Notes: generated from the sequence alone by a model not told the origin. A stretch of DNA of 64,000 nt from Cinnamomum chago (GCA_038049695.1 CP142460.1:22757001-22821000); one strand, 5' to 3'; counted from the first letter of the stretch, positions 21,842 through 32,990 are shown. Numbers and translations: made by a program.

Positions 21842-22795
21842 ATGACTAATAATACTAGAACCGAGGTGCTAACGATGAAGGTTAACAAACTTGATGAAGA
21901 AGTCAAACAATGCATAGGATCGCTACAGGGCATTAAGGTTACCTTGGTAGCTATGGATGCCAAATATAACCACATACTCCCTTCTTCCTAAAAAGGTAGA
22001 ACAGGAAGGTTCCAGCATTAACAATGTCACAGATGATAATGGACAACTTCAACCTCGCATTGCAAGATTGGACTTTCCCAAGTTCTCGAGTGAGGAACCA
22101 ACCTCATGGATCTATACAGCAACAGTTTTTCCAATATCAAAAGACAACAGAAGACCAAAAAGTTCTCTTGGATTCCTTTCATTTAGAAAGGGAAGCAGAG
22201 CAATGGTTCCAGTGGTACGAGAAGACCTAAAAAGAGTTGACATGGGAGATGCTGCAAAAGGCCATTTGTGTACGTTTTGGGTCAACTGAATACGAGAACT
22301 TCGATGAGGCTCTCTCTCGGCTTTGACAAACAGGCACAATGCTAGAATATCAAGCCCAATTCGAATGCTTGGCAAATCAGGTAGATGGGTGGCCCGAAAA
22401 GGCATTAGCTGGTTGCTTTATTGGGGGACTCAAGGATGAAAATGCAGCGGAGGGCGGAAATAAAGATGTTCAAACCTGCAAACATTTCTACAGCGATTGG
22501 GCTCGCTAAAATGCAAGAAGAAAAGTTGCAGCACACATATCGAATAGAACAACCACCACCTCAAATGCCACCACTTTCACAAACGGGGCCCACAGTGCAA
22601 TGGGTTACACTAGCTATTCGACGACTCACTTGGCATGAGATGCAAGCACAGAGAGAGAAAGGTCTTTGCCATAACTGTAATGAAAAGTTTGGCCCGGTCA
22701 CAAATGCAAAAATCAGCAATTGTTTATTCAGAGGCTAAAGAAGAAAAGGAGGACCCATTACTCGTACATCAGAGTTTTCCCAACTTTGACCATGA
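21842..22795 (+). pseudogene. Element D gag with zinc knuckle
   Basis: Starts MTNNTRTEVLTMKVNKLDEE. The Retrotrans_gag core follows with LDFPKFSSEEPTSWIY, DSFHLEREAEQWFQWYEKT and a KELTWE..KAICVRFGSTEYE block. Near the end GLCHNCNEKFGPVTNAK is a CCHC knuckle with its His region shifted (the family form is CxxC..GPGHKC). At least four frameshifts or stops are present. This is a different gag family from A, B, E1-E3 and E5, typical of plant Ty3/gypsy. The last residues HEDK meet the MITE. Confidence 0.8.
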
Positions 22796-22803
22796 GGACA
22801 AGG

Positions 22804-23535
22804 CAAGGATGAAAATAGCGGTACGCCTGCCGCCAAAACACTACGTAGCGGGCGCCACATAGCATAGCGACGTAGCAGTGCAATTTGAAAAAAGCATCAA
22901 AAAATTATGAAAAATTTTGTAGAAAATCTAGAATATTGGAAAATGAGATAAAATGTTTTTTTTTTTTTTTTTTTTTTTGCAAAACTAAGATCGTAGTGGT
23001 CCCCTCATTGTATGAAGTCCTGTATCGCTGTATAAATAGAAAATAATAGTAATGATCATTTTTTTCCAATGTATTCATGTTGCTTAGTTAATGCTACCTT
23101 AGAAACTAATGAAAGGCTCGAAAAAAAAATGTCATGAAGTCAAGACTTAAGACTTAAAAGTACTTAGAGAAAAGAATACATCTACCAAACGGGGTGTCTA
23201 ATAGTATGTACTTAGAGAAGAATCCTTGAGAACTCTAAATATTGACTGTAATTCGACGAGATCACATGCTTTTTGGTGTTCTTTTAAACATAAAAGAGTA
23301 GACGAGTTGCGTAGAAATGTTATTTGGAGAGAGAAGAAAATAAATACGTCTTATTATGCATTTTAAAAATTTTGTACAATAGGAATATGTCTCACTCCGT
23401 AGCGGTCGTAGCGGGTCGTAGCGGTCTCGTAGCAACCCCGTAGCAACCGCTACAGATGTGAATGGCGGTAAATACCATTTAGCATAGCAGTCTTCACTGC
23501 TACGCCCGATATAGCGGCCGTTATTTTGATTCATG
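22804..23535. mobile_element. hAT MITE 1 (732 bp)
   Basis: Flanked by a perfect 8-bp duplication GGACAAGG (22796-22803 and 23536-23543). The TIRs are CAAGGATGAAAATAGCGG and, on the other strand, CATGAATCAAAATAACGG. Subterminal clusters of GTAGCGG/CCGCTAC-type words lie at both ends, and a T-run is at 22956-22978. No coding capacity. TIR and subterminal motifs match the hAT element at 52333-60633. Confidence 0.88.
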
Positions 23536-23551
23536 GGACAAGGTCAATTTT

Positions 23552-23565
23552 GAAGGGGGGAGGAA
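23552..23565 (+). promoter_or_regulatory. Element D polypurine tract
   Basis: GAAGGGGGGAGGAA immediately before the 3' LTR. Confidence 0.85.
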
Positions 23566-23985
23566 TGACAGGAGCCCGGCCCAATTACGCAATAAGGGCT
23601 GAGTCATTGGCCCACACAAGTTAAACATAGTTCAATCATGTAGGTTGATTACAAGTAAGTTAGGAAAGTAAATAAAGTGATGATGCTTAAGTTCTCAGTA
23701 TGATTGTCCATTTAGCAAGAGTTTCAATAGGATTGGATTTCTTTCCCAATTAAATAGTAGGATTTCTTTGACTAATTATGTGGTGATCTTTAAGGGAGAT
23801 CTTTTTAATGTTCTTTCTATGTAAAGCCAGCAATGGCTATTTATTAGGAGAAGAATAATAAAAGAGATATCAGAAAATTATCCCCAAAATATGTGCTTGC
23901 ACAAGGAGGTGTAGTCCATCCACGAACTTGGACACAAGGAGGTTTTGTCCATCCTCGAAATTGGACAATTTATCCCCATCATTCA
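23566..23985 (+). repeat. Element D 3' LTR
   Basis: 420 bp from TGACAGGAGCCCGGCCC to CCCCATCATTCA. Confidence 0.8.
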
Positions 23986-24000
23986 ATTGGTATCATATCA
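23986..24000 (+). other. Primer-binding-site copy at the right end of element D
   Basis: ATTGGTATCATATCA follows the LTR and precedes the target duplication. In elements A, B and E3 the same TTGGTATCA follows the 5' LTR as the primer binding site. Confidence 0.7.
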
Positions 24001-24005
24001 CTGTT

Positions 24006-24840
24006 CTTCTGAGCATGTATAGGAGGAACTTCCAATCCACCCTATCATATGCCTTCTCCAAGTCCATTTTACAAATAAGCCCTGGCCGCCCTTCTTTTAA
24101 CCTTGAATGCACACACTCCTTAGCCACAAGAATGTCATCTAAGATCTGCCTCCCCTTTACAAAAGCTCCTTGTTCGTTGGAAATAATTTTCGACAGGACC
24201 TTCTGTATTCTCCTTGCTAGGACTTTAGCCAAAATTTTGTATATGTTACCAAGAAGGCTGATAGGCCTGAAGTCCTTAATGTCAATCTCCCCTAACTTTT
24301 TCGGAATCAACACGATGAAAGAAGCCCCCATTCCTTTAGAAAGTTTACCCCTCTGATGGAATTTGTCCATGAAGGCCGGGATATCCTTCTTCAACATCAC
24401 CCAGAAGCATTGAAAGAAGGCCAGCGGAAACCCATCTAGGCCTGGTGCCGTACCACCTGCGAGATCAAAACAGCCTTATAGACTTCATCCTCTTCAAACT
24501 TCCTTTCCAGCAATTGGGCCCAATCTTCACCTATGACGTCAAATGACAGGTTATCCAATGTTGGCCTTTCTCAACCCTCATCAGCATAGAGGGAAGTGAA
24601 GTAGTCTTCAATATGATTAATGATCTCTTTCTTCTCCAATCGTCTATGCCCATCCACAATGGAAGATATCTAGTTTGCCCGTCTTCTTGAAGATGCCAAC
24701 CCATGGAAGAATCTCATGTTCTTATCACCTTCCCTTAGCCACAAACATCTTGACCTATGTCTCCACTTTATCTCCTCTCTCGGCTTTCTATTAAACTCTT
24801 CGATAAGACTCTGTCTTTTCTTCCCCTCTACAAGGGACAG
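24006..24840 (-). pseudogene. LINE ORF2, reverse transcriptase first half
   Basis: The open part 24400-24006 contains FIVLIPKKLGEIDIKDFRP, ISLLGNIYKILAKVLARR, NEQGAFVKGRQILDD and KMDLEKAYDRVDW, classical LINE RT blocks 1-3. Element D interrupts it immediately after FLLYMLRR; the RT resumes at 21303 with GKKWRKWVKECV. Confidence 0.85.
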
Positions 24841-25670
24841 CTAGACACTTTCCTTTTTCCTGTCCAACGCTTGGATTTCAGCTAGAATGGCAGACTTTTG
24901 GGTCCTAACATCCCCGAAGTTCACCTTAGCCCACTCCTTAATCTTGTTCTTTAACAGCTTCAATTTTGTGACCAATCTATGACCGGCCCAACCCTCCAAC
25001 TTGATCTCCTCCCACCACATCTGTAGCATGCTTGGGGATTGCTTTTCCTCTAACCACATTAATTCGAAGCGGAAAGGAGTATGACCCCAGTTTTCGCATT
25101 GGGAATCTATCAAAATGGGGTAGTGATCCGAAGCAAGCTTTGTAAGGCTAGTTGAATTACCTCTGAATAAACCTCCAACCAGTCCATGGTAACCAAAAAC
25201 CTATCCAGTCTGGACATGGCAGGATTACTCTGATGGTTTCACCAAGTGAAGGATGCTCCATTAAGCTGCAAGTCCACCAAAGAGTGGGAGTTGATCCAAT
25301 CCGTGAAGCATGTCATGTCACTTGTAATTCTACTCCCACCCAGTCTCTCACTTGGGAATCTAATAACATTCCAATCTCCACTGATACACCAAGCTCCTGT
25401 CCACCTCCCTCTAATCCTGTCAAATTCTTCCCAGAACTATTCTCCTTTGACTGTCGGTTGGGCCATAAACAAAAGTAGGAAGCCATTTAAAGTTCCTCAA
25501 ATCCTCGACCGAAACTGTAAGAGAGAAGGTGCCCTTCCAGCTATCTAACACCGTGACCGACTGGCTGTCCCACACCACCAGCAGCTCCTAAAGCATCCAT
25601 AGCCACCCACTGAACATATCTCCTCCCCCAGATCACCTTCATTGTCCTATCCAAAGCATCTTTTCATGCA
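24841..25670 (-). pseudogene. LINE ORF2, endonuclease region
   Basis: The minus strand shows FKWLPTFVYGPTDSQ, the SRLDRFLVTMDWLE block and HTPFRFELMWLEE, the order expected for the end of an apurinic-type endonuclease and the start of the linker. Stops and frameshifts break the early part; the last 90 codons (25113-24841) are open. The endonuclease nicks target DNA for target-primed reverse transcription. Confidence 0.7.
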
Positions 25671-25721
25671 TCATTGCAACATGAACCTTGTGGCTCCTCA
25701 ACATATCTTTCAGCACTAGCG

Positions 25722-25743
25722 CCCCCCCCCCCCCCCCCCCCCC
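25722..25743. repeat. 22-bp homopolymer C run (G run on the LINE strand)
   Basis: An uninterrupted run of 22 C within LINE sequence. Confidence 0.95.
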
Positions 25744-26923
25744 AAGGAAAAAAAATCCAAGGACAAAATTTTCATTTAGGACATAAAGAAGCCCCCAGAT
25801 TTTTCCTCCCACTCTTGTTGGTGACGTGCCCCTCTGTGCCTTACTTTATCGTAGTTACAGCACAAGTCGTTCAGCTCTCTCTCCCCTTTCCTTTTGAAAT
25901 TCCACTTCCTTATCTTTGTTTGGTTCTGTTTCTCTCTCCTCTGGGCACATTCTATCGGTGAGGCCCATCGTCCTTTCAATTCCTCCATGGTCACACCAAT
26001 CACTTTACCACGGCGAACTACACTTTTTGGCAACCAGTGCATCTCACCCTCCCTGGATTCCCCAGAATAACCTGTCGTTCGTCAGGAGGGAAATTCCACC
26101 TCCCCTGGAATCTCTTTTGAAAGGCCCCTACTAGGGCCTTCGTCGTCTGCCACCGGTAGTGATGGATACATGCTCCTTAGACCTGCATGTGAAGGTCAGT
26201 AGCATCCTGGGACAACGCCCCAGAGGCAGAGCAAACGCTGTGGCCTTCCTTGCTGAGCAGGAGATCCTCTTCTTTGTCGTCGATATACAGCCTTTTAAAT
26301 CTCCCAGAGGAGCTCTATCGGGACTTCTATTGTTCCCATCCTCATCGTCATCTACAGAAGCCGTCAAACGATCCCCTTCCTAGCTTCCTCCTGCATCTCC
26401 ATCGTGGCAACCTTCCGATGCTATTTCGGTGTCGAAGAGGCAATTCGTCTGCTTGTATTTCCCGCCTGAGCCATAATTCTCCATCGAGCACATTACGATG
26501 TCGGCCATGGCCAACAAACTAGCTTCAGTTCGTCCCCTTTCATCTCCCTCAGGGGAGCTTCCCCATTCTTCCTCAAATGTCATCTCCACTTCTGACGCAG
26601 AGCCTATTTGCCTCCTGAATGCTTCGGATTGCTCCCTCGCCTCACCAGCTGAATCTCCTTCCTCCCCTCTACTTCGTCAACAAATAACGACTTCTGCTAT
26701 AGCCTCTTATAATTTCTTTTCGCGTCGGACCTTCTCAAACCGCCTTGATTTGGCCCATTGCTAATCAGTGAAGCCCAACCCAATAACGCAAGCGGATCTG
26801 GCTCCATGGACTTTTCCCCCTCATTAACTTAGAGCCCTTTTCCTTCGAGGGAAAAGGCGGGTGGTTTGAAATTTGAACCTGATAGGGTGACGTCATCGTC
26901 TTCAACCTTCCGCCCCTGATTGT
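25744..26923 (-). other. LINE ORF1 to ORF2 spacer
   Basis: Low-complexity, serine/proline- and acid-rich open frames on both strands. I recognise no domain. It could be the disordered end of ORF1 or the start of ORF2. Confidence 0.4.
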
Positions 26924-27468
26924 TCAAGCATCTTCATCTGCTCCTCGCGAACTTCTCCCCCTCCCTTTCACTGCACCCCTCCTTGCCCTCCTGTTGTCCT
27001 CGTCGCTCTCTACAAGCACCCTAAACTGCAAATCTTCTACCCAGACAAGAACCAATATAGGCAAATCCACTTTCTTATCTAGCAGAACACTGATTCGACC
27101 TTCCTTCAAGACCTTCTGAGTTCTTTCATCTACTTCCACTATTCACCCTAGGCATTCCCCTTTGAGTCTGAAGGTTGCCTCGTGCCACGCTTGGAGAGGC
27201 AGACCTTTGACTTTAACCCATACAGGGCAAGGAGGACTGGAGGAGTGCCTAAGACCTCCGTCCAACACTCTAGCAGAGAAAAAGGAATTCGTGAGTCACC
27301 AGAGGCAGCTATAAGGAGGACCTCTTCGACTTCCTTCTGTGAGGGAAATTGCATCCAGACCACCTGCTTATCCAACAACTGCATGTTTTGAGCCATTTTC
27401 CCCCAACATCTACCTAGCCAGCTCTCTACTTGCTTCAAACCATCTGATTTTTCCTTCAAGAATCCCAT
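26924..27468 (-). pseudogene. LINE ORF1, C-terminal part
   Basis: Two frames (27468-27148 and 27139-26924) include VESWLGRCWGKMAQNMQ, QVVWMQFPSQKEVEEVL and LPILVLVWVEDLQFRVLVE. These resemble the DUF4283-type region after the RRM in plant LINE ORF1. A stop separates them. Confidence 0.6.
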
Positions 27469-27507
27469 GAGACTGCTATACAGAGATTTCTTCTATTCAT
27501 TAATGAC

Positions 27508-28053
27508 TCAGGGCGCCACCCTCACACCTTTCCTTGAGCCTTCTTCCACTATCCACCCTGCTGCTCCTGGGTGTTGCCTTGCATAACTGCCCTCTGCAAC
27601 TCTCCCCTTCGCTTGCTCTAAGAGTCCTCCTAAAAGCATCACCTCCAGCAGGGAAGTAGGCTGATGATTGGCTTTCCGTTCTCCTTTTGGCTTCTCCTGT
27701 GCCCATCTCTTCCTTGTGCTGGAGCTAAACTGGGCTAGGTTTACAGGGATTTTCTTCCCACCACATGATCTCCCTTCTGCCAGTTTGATTGCCTTCTCCA
27801 CTTCTCTGAGAGCTACAAATCTGACGAATGCAAAGCCTCTATTTCTGTTGCTTCTCTTATCCACAAGGATGAACACATCGATTATTCTCCCTGCCCTCCA
27901 GAACATTGCCTCCAGCTCCAATTTGTAGCTCTGTTGTGGAAGGTTAGAAACAAAGACTAAGAAGGATGCATCTCTAATTCTTTTGATCTCCACCGGAAGA
28001 GGTTGTCTGCTACTCAGAGTTCTCTGAATACCTTCCATTCCCCTACTTTCCAT
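27508..28053 (-). CDS. LINE ORF1, RRM part
   Basis: 181 codons beginning MESRGMEGIQRTLSSRQ. An RNA-recognition motif lies around residues 30-105: FLVFVSNLPQQ is RNP2-like and RNRGFAFVRFVALREV carries RNP1. Plant L1 ORF1 proteins use an RRM to coat the LINE RNA. The frame then becomes low-complexity with KRWAQEKPKGERK and ends at 27508; the next piece lies in another frame. Confidence 0.8.
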   Translation of the reverse strand: MESRGMEGIQRTLSSRQPLPVEIKRIRDASFLVFVSNLPQQSYKLELEAMFWRAGRIIDVFILVDKRSNRNRGFAFVRFVALREVEKAIKLAEGRSCGGKKIPVNLAQFSSSTRKRWAQEKPKGERKANHQPTSLLEVMLLGGLLEQAKGRVAEGSYARQHPGAAGWIVEEGSRKGVRVAP

Positions 28054-28057
28054 AAAC

Positions 28058-28375
28058 TGCTTTATGCATAGTATTGCAATCTTTCATGTTCTCCAAGATG
28101 TTGGTCTCAAACCTCTGAGAAAAAAATTTAATGCATGTTCTACATTCTCATTTAATACACATATTTCTTGCAGCCTTGAAAATTGGTCGGAATATTCATC
28201 AACTGTCAACTTCCTTGCCTCAAATTAAGGAATTGTTCAAAGTAGGCTTTATTAACATCATACCATTGTCCATATTTAATTGCATATTTAAGTCTATGAA
28301 GTTGATCGTCGAATTTAAAGGCAAAATCTTACAATTCCATATTGACTTTTGGAGGTAACAAGAACTGAAAATTTA
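28058..28375 (-). pseudogene. E3 gag, N-terminal remnant
   Basis: The complement encodes decayed forms of the common gag start and the FSRLQ..VCIK and GLRPTSW blocks, in the same order as E5. The element's gag is interrupted here by the LINE at the sequence TGCTTTATGCATAGT. Confidence 0.65.
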
Positions 28376-30050
28376 ATGTTCTTCAAAAAAATTAAGCTGA
28401 CCTGATGTGTAGATATTACTGTCAGGAGTGCACAGGTGAAGATGGTTCATCGATCAAACTTCAAATGATGCAAATATCGAGACACGAACATCAATGGCTG
28501 AAATTTTATTAAATATGGGCCCACACTTGTCGTCGCTTAATTAATTGATAATTTGGCCGATTCTATGCTGGTCTTTACTCATGGATCAAGTCCAACTTGG
28601 CTCAACCTTTAGTGCAGTTGAAAATAGAAGCGCAAATGGGTTGGGTCTGGCCTGTGATGGACTTGGCCCATAACAGGTTCTAGTGGTTTGGCCCAATATT
28701 GCAGGAAGTAGTGTGGCACGTCTTTTCGTTCTTCATGCCCAGCGAAGATGAAAAGAAACGGAGCCCTCTATTTATTTCAAGTCGAGTTCATCTGCATTTG
28801 TGGCTGCTGATTCCAGAATATGAAGTACAAGAAGGAGATGTAGAGGAGGATGGCAGTGACGAAGGAGTTGTTGATTGCTTTTTCTTGCTACAACTTACGA
28901 GTATGTCAATGTAGGACAAGCGATGTCCGATGGGGTTGACTTCTCCGAGTGATGTCGAGGAGTCCTTTAGTGAGGATGATGGCGGCAATGCATAAGGCAA
29001 CGACGATCGAGAGAAAGGACATGATGATGATGGAGGAGATGATGCACCACTCGGCTGTTGTGCTTCCGGTGACAACAATGAAGGCAACTTTGAGGTGTTG
29101 CAGCGTGCTTGGCTACCGAAAGTCTAGAGCTAGGTACGCGTTCTGCCTCTTTGTTTCTCTTTCTTCTTTTTTTTTTTTTTTTTCTGGCTTGGCTTGGCTT
29201 CTCTCCTCTCTCTATTTTTTTTCCCTCTCTACACCAAAGGGAATAAGGTTACGGGATGGAGGGGTTTGGTTGGGGTGGAGAGATGTTAAAGAGGTTCGCA
29301 GGTTGTGACAGTTTGGGATTTCAGGTTAGAGTTTGGAATGGCTAGGGATTTCTAGCAGTGAGATTTTCGAATTGGGATGGTCGGCTAGGTTAATCGTTGA
29401 GCTAGGGTTTCGGTTTTGGTGAAGAAGGTTGGAATTGGTCTATAATAGGGTCCAATTGAGAAGTGATAGGACTAGGACGGTTCGGTTGATCGGGATATGG
29501 GTTTTGAGAGTTTTGGAGTTTTAGGGTTCTGGAAAAATAGGATTTGGAAATTGACATTTAGGGTTTTGATTGAGGAGGATTTAGGGATCTGGGATAGTTC
29601 GGTTTTGGGATTAGGACATGGCCGATGGATATGTGGTGTTTGGCTGACATGATTGGAAGTTAGGGGTATTCAGCAACTTGGGTATTGGCTATGATGATGC
29701 TCGACAGAGGTTGTAAGAGTCTGGGATGTAGCCATGCTATGGTGTTTTGATGAAAGAATGGGTTCAGCAGAGAGGCTATGATTTTGGGTTTTGATTTAGG
29801 TTATGAGAATTGGGTTATGGGATTTTAGGGTTTCCTGTGTGGATGGCGGTTGGTTGTACTGATTGGTTGGGGCAAAGGGGATTCGGATTCGGATCTGGAA
29901 GGCAGGGTTCGGCAGAGGATGTTAAAGGGATGATTTGGCCACTTGCATGATGGATTTGAACGATTGCTAAGATTGCCGACTAGAATGGTGATGGTGACTT
30001 ATCGGTAGTGATGATGGAAAGCTGATTATCGAATCCGGGTGGATCGATCT
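28376..30050 (-). other. E3 leader region
   Basis: About 1.7 kb of GA-, T- and GGTT-rich non-coding sequence between the PBS and gag, including a T-run at 29169-29183. Open frames here look random and carry no recognised domain. Confidence 0.6.
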
Positions 30051-30065
30051 TCGACTCTAATACCA
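30051..30065 (-). promoter_or_regulatory. Element E3 primer binding site
   Basis: Minus strand TGGTATTAGAGTCGA, initiator-Met type, two bases after the LTR end. Confidence 0.75.
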
Positions 30066-30067
30066 AT

Positions 30068-30459
30068 TGATAAAGACGGCGAATTGAGATGCCAAGCGGG
30101 TAAATGGAGATGGAAGATGGAGGGGAGCAAGTCAGGCTTTCGCCTGAAAATCTTAGCCTCACGCCAAACTCTCTATCACAAGAGAGGAGAAGAGAACTTG
30201 GGAAACCCTAAAAGCACTCCATTTTTATTTTCATTATTGATAATCTTTTCTAACCTCAAAAGAGGTATTAAAATGCTTTAAATAAGGAAAGGGAAAAACC
30301 TAGAACTAATATGGACCATCCAAATACATCAATGGCCAAGATTAAAACATCTGACTAAAAACAACTTAAAACATAATTAAGACTCTGAATAACATAAAAT
30401 AAATGGGCTAGGCCCATTGGTTGGTCGATCCATGGGGGCCATGGGTCTATCATGCATCA
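30068..30459 (-). repeat. Element E3 5' LTR
   Basis: 392 bp, minus-strand TGATGCATGATAGACCC to GCCGTCTTTATCA. Confidence 0.85.
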
Positions 30460-31866
30460 CTAAATCAACTTTTTTAGCAAAAAAGATTGTTTGGTTAGCT
30501 CAACTTTTTTAACCTACTTCTTAATATCGAAAGCAACCAAGGTTGTTTGGCTAGGAAAAAAAAAACTTTTAGCATATAATAATCAAATAACATATTAAAT
30601 ATTTAGAAAAACTAAATAATATCCAGGACCCTTTTAGATAAATAAAATGATCCCACATAAAATCTTAAATTTGTCATTTTTTATATGGGCCCCAACCTAA
30701 CACCACATGAATTTAGCAGCCAATAAGCCAAAAATAAATTTTAGAAAACCAGAGTTTCGAAATAACGTTGCCTTGAAATTTGAATGCACATTTAAAAATT
30801 GTAACTACGAATGTATAAGTAGTTATTCAGGAATAAGAAGATCGAGATCATGAAGAAGAGCTAGCAACCATCAATGTAGGATCCAGGTATTATGCGCACA
30901 GACAGCGATAAAATCTGAAAGAACTCAATCCAACAAAGATGGTGAATATTGCTCTCATGGCCTAATCAGACTATGGCTCTAGTTGTATAAATCAATCATA
31001 AATGACTTGATTTGGGTGAGGCTGACAGATCTAAATGCTGTCAAACAGTGCCTAATGGGCATGAAGAGGCCATGGCCAAAAGTACAAAGTTATCATCAAT
31101 GTGCCTGCTCTAGCCCAATTCGAACAAGCCCGAAATATGACCTTGAAAACCCTGCTTCTCATCCTTTTGGAAAAGGTGTTACATAGAATCATTGCAATCA
31201 TCGACCCATTAAGTTCCCTTCGGAAAAGAGATCACGTACCCATTATCACTTTCCTTATTTGCATTCAGATGCTACTCTTCTCATAGGTAATCTTCTTCCC
31301 AAAGTTGGATAGAAATGACTATGAATTCTTCGAAAAGGTCAGAGGTCCTTAAATAGAAAACAGTAGCAACAACAGCGTGCTGCTGCGTGCTTTGCTGTGA
31401 GCTGTCCACTAGAGTTGCTCTCTTTGGTAATCACGGATGTGATGTGTGGCCCATAAGAAGAAAATTGTTGCATGAAGAAGCAACAAGGAAGATGATGCTG
31501 CTGAAGGGATGTGTACACTAGATTCAGGAGAGACTGTACTTTCTGAGTAACCAGATGATTTCTGATCGCGCACTCTAGATCGTGGTCCATGATAGATTTG
31601 TTATTAAAACCAAAGAAAAATGCCCCAAACTTTAGGGACATAGTCACATTCCGTCAGCTTGGGTGCCGCTTCCAGCAAAAGGATAACAGACCTTTTGCAA
31701 CATGAAGTTGATGACGATCCGCTTAATCATAAAGCAAAATTTCACGTTTTCTTTTTTAAAAGCTCTTTTAACATTTTCATTACCAAACTAACTTTTAGGG
31801 CTTTTACCCTTTTCAAAAGCCAAAAAGGCCCATAAGCACTTTTAATAAGTCCAACCAAACACACCC

Positions 31867-32229
31867 GTAATCTCACACTTGCATTCAAACTTGACGCCCC
31901 AAACCCCCTAATACACTTGCACGCCTGACCCCACCCCATACGCCATCTAACTTGAAGCAACTAGAAGAAAATAGAAGAAGAACGAGAAAAAGAAGGAACG
32001 CCTAGAGTTTTGCTAGGGTTTGATGCTAGGCAGGATCCAAGTAAGGAAAAGGCAAATTCTACTCTATTGAGGGATAGTAAACAATCTGGATTCATTTATC
32101 ATGCATGACTCTTTGGTTGATTACTTAATTTTTGCATTCTCGAATCCAGAAAGCCCTTTTCTAGTTCCATGCATAGGTTTGATGCTGATTGGGCAAGATC
32201 CAAAACAAATAGAAGATCTACTTAAGGTT
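31867..32229. other. Unassigned stretch
   Basis: A-rich purine and C-rich segments, resembling LTR or leader sequence; no gene recognised. Confidence 0.4.
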
Positions 32230-32611
32230 GTTATACTATGATTGTTGGAAATCTTAGTTCTTGGAAAAGTAAGAAACAAGTGGTTACTGCAAAATCATTC
32301 ACTAAAGCTGAGTATTGGACCATGGCCCATGGATGCTGTGAATTGTTATGGTTAAGTATATTGTCAGAAGAAATAAAGTTCAAGTAAACTGGACCTATGG
32401 TTCCACACAAGGACAGTGATTCAGAAATTAAAGTAGCCAAGAATCCAGTATATCATGAGAAAACAAAGCTTGTCAGAGTTGATTGTCAAATCATCAGGAA
32501 AAAAAATCGAAGAAAAAGATGTGATAATGGCCTGTCGAAGTATAGTTCGTCAACTTACAAAAGCAGTTGGCAAGAAACAATTAAATGACGTTTTGTCCAA
32601 GCTGGACACAG

Positions 32612-32612
<1 letters not shown>
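32230..32612 (+). pseudogene. Copia RNase H terminus
   Basis: The plus strand encodes SSWKSKKQVVTAKSFTKAEY, HGCCELLWL, NPVYHEKTKLVRVDC and LNDVLSKLDTVNIY, matching the end of the Ty1/copia RNase H domain. Frameshifts separate the pieces and no 3' LTR could be bounded. Confidence 0.72.

Positions 32613-32643
<31 letters not shown>
32613..32643. repeat. AT microsatellite
   Basis: About 14 AT units directly after the copia stop region. Confidence 0.9.
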
Positions 32644-32645
<2 letters not shown>

Positions 32646-32650
32646 CACTA

Positions 32651-32990
32651 GCTTGGGCTTGTTTGGCAACTCTACTGATAGAGTCAAGTAAGGTAAAGCT
32701 CCCATATTCTATAAAAAAAAAAAAAGCCACATCAAAAGCACTTTAATTCAAATTTCCCGCCATATTTTTCAAAAAAAAAAGGTCAAAAAGCAACCTCTTT
32801 TCTCCACTAAAAAATTAAAAAAAATAAAAAATAAAAACACCCTTCACTTTTCTATAAAATAAAGTCAAAAAGATTCCCTAACAAACAACTAAAAACAAAA
32901 TACCATTAAAACCCACTTATATTTTATTCTTTCTTCAAAATAATCTTACTTCACTCAACTCCATTAGTAAAGCCCCCAAACAGCCCAGGA
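32651..32990. mobile_element. MITE M1
   Basis: Starts TGGGCTTGTTTGGCAACTCTACT and ends AGTAAAGCCCCCAAACAGCCCA, an imperfect inverted repeat. Interior A/T-rich blocks (TCTCCACTAAA, AACACCC, CCACTTATATTTTATTC) are the reverse complement of those in M2 at 40811-41141. The target duplication is unclear. Confidence 0.6.

Larger units (their letters stand above)
21309..24000 (+). mobile_element. Element D: gag-only gypsy element with aberrant ends
   Basis: Inserted in the LINE RT with a perfect duplication CTGTT (21304-21308 and 24001-24005). The left end keeps only the first 48 bp of LTR; the right end has a full LTR (23566-23985) followed by a primer-binding-site copy (23986-24000). Between them lie a leader, a gag with zinc knuckle, a nested hAT MITE and a purine tract. 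No pol is present. Confidence 0.85.
19366..28057 (-). mobile_element. L1-type LINE with perfect 15-bp target-site duplication
   Basis: TGCTTTATGCATAGT is present on both sides (19351-19365 and 28058-28072). On the minus strand the element begins four bases before the ORF1 start codon and ends in a short A-run. Coding order is ORF1 (RRM, DUF4283-like), then ORF2 with endonuclease, reverse transcriptase, thumb and zf-RVT region, as in plant L1 elements. Without the nested element D it is about 6.0 kb, close to full length. Frames are interrupted by several stops. Confidence 0.88.
18395..30459 (-). mobile_element. Element E3: gag-only LTR retrotransposon, split by a LINE
   Basis: The LTRs at 18395-18794 (400 bp) and 30068-30459 (392 bp) are clearly homologous. 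The PBS (minus strand 30065-30051) reads TGGTATTAGAGTCGA. A purine tract on the minus strand precedes the 3' LTR (AAGGGGAGGAAT type). The flanks are TTAAA (18390-18394) and CTAAA (30460-30464), a 5-bp duplication with one change. Without the LINE it is about 3.4 kb: a 1.7-kb leader, a gag remnant and no pol. Confidence 0.82.
18319..31866. mobile_element. Possible MITE or DNA element split by E3
   Basis: GGTTGTGTTTGGTTCAACTTCTT at 18319 and the complement of AAGTCCAACCAAACACACCC at 31847-31866 form an imperfect inverted pair, continuing inward with AAGTGCTTT-type matches. Without E3 the unit would be about 1.5 kb. The 3-bp flanks (TTA / GTA) do not give a clean duplication, so the class is unknown. 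The interior 30460-31846 has no recognisable coding sequence. Confidence 0.35.

Noticed and set aside
26131..26764. Several overlapping open frames on both strands
   Set aside because: GC-rich, low-complexity LINE spacer; open frames are expected by composition and no domain is seen.
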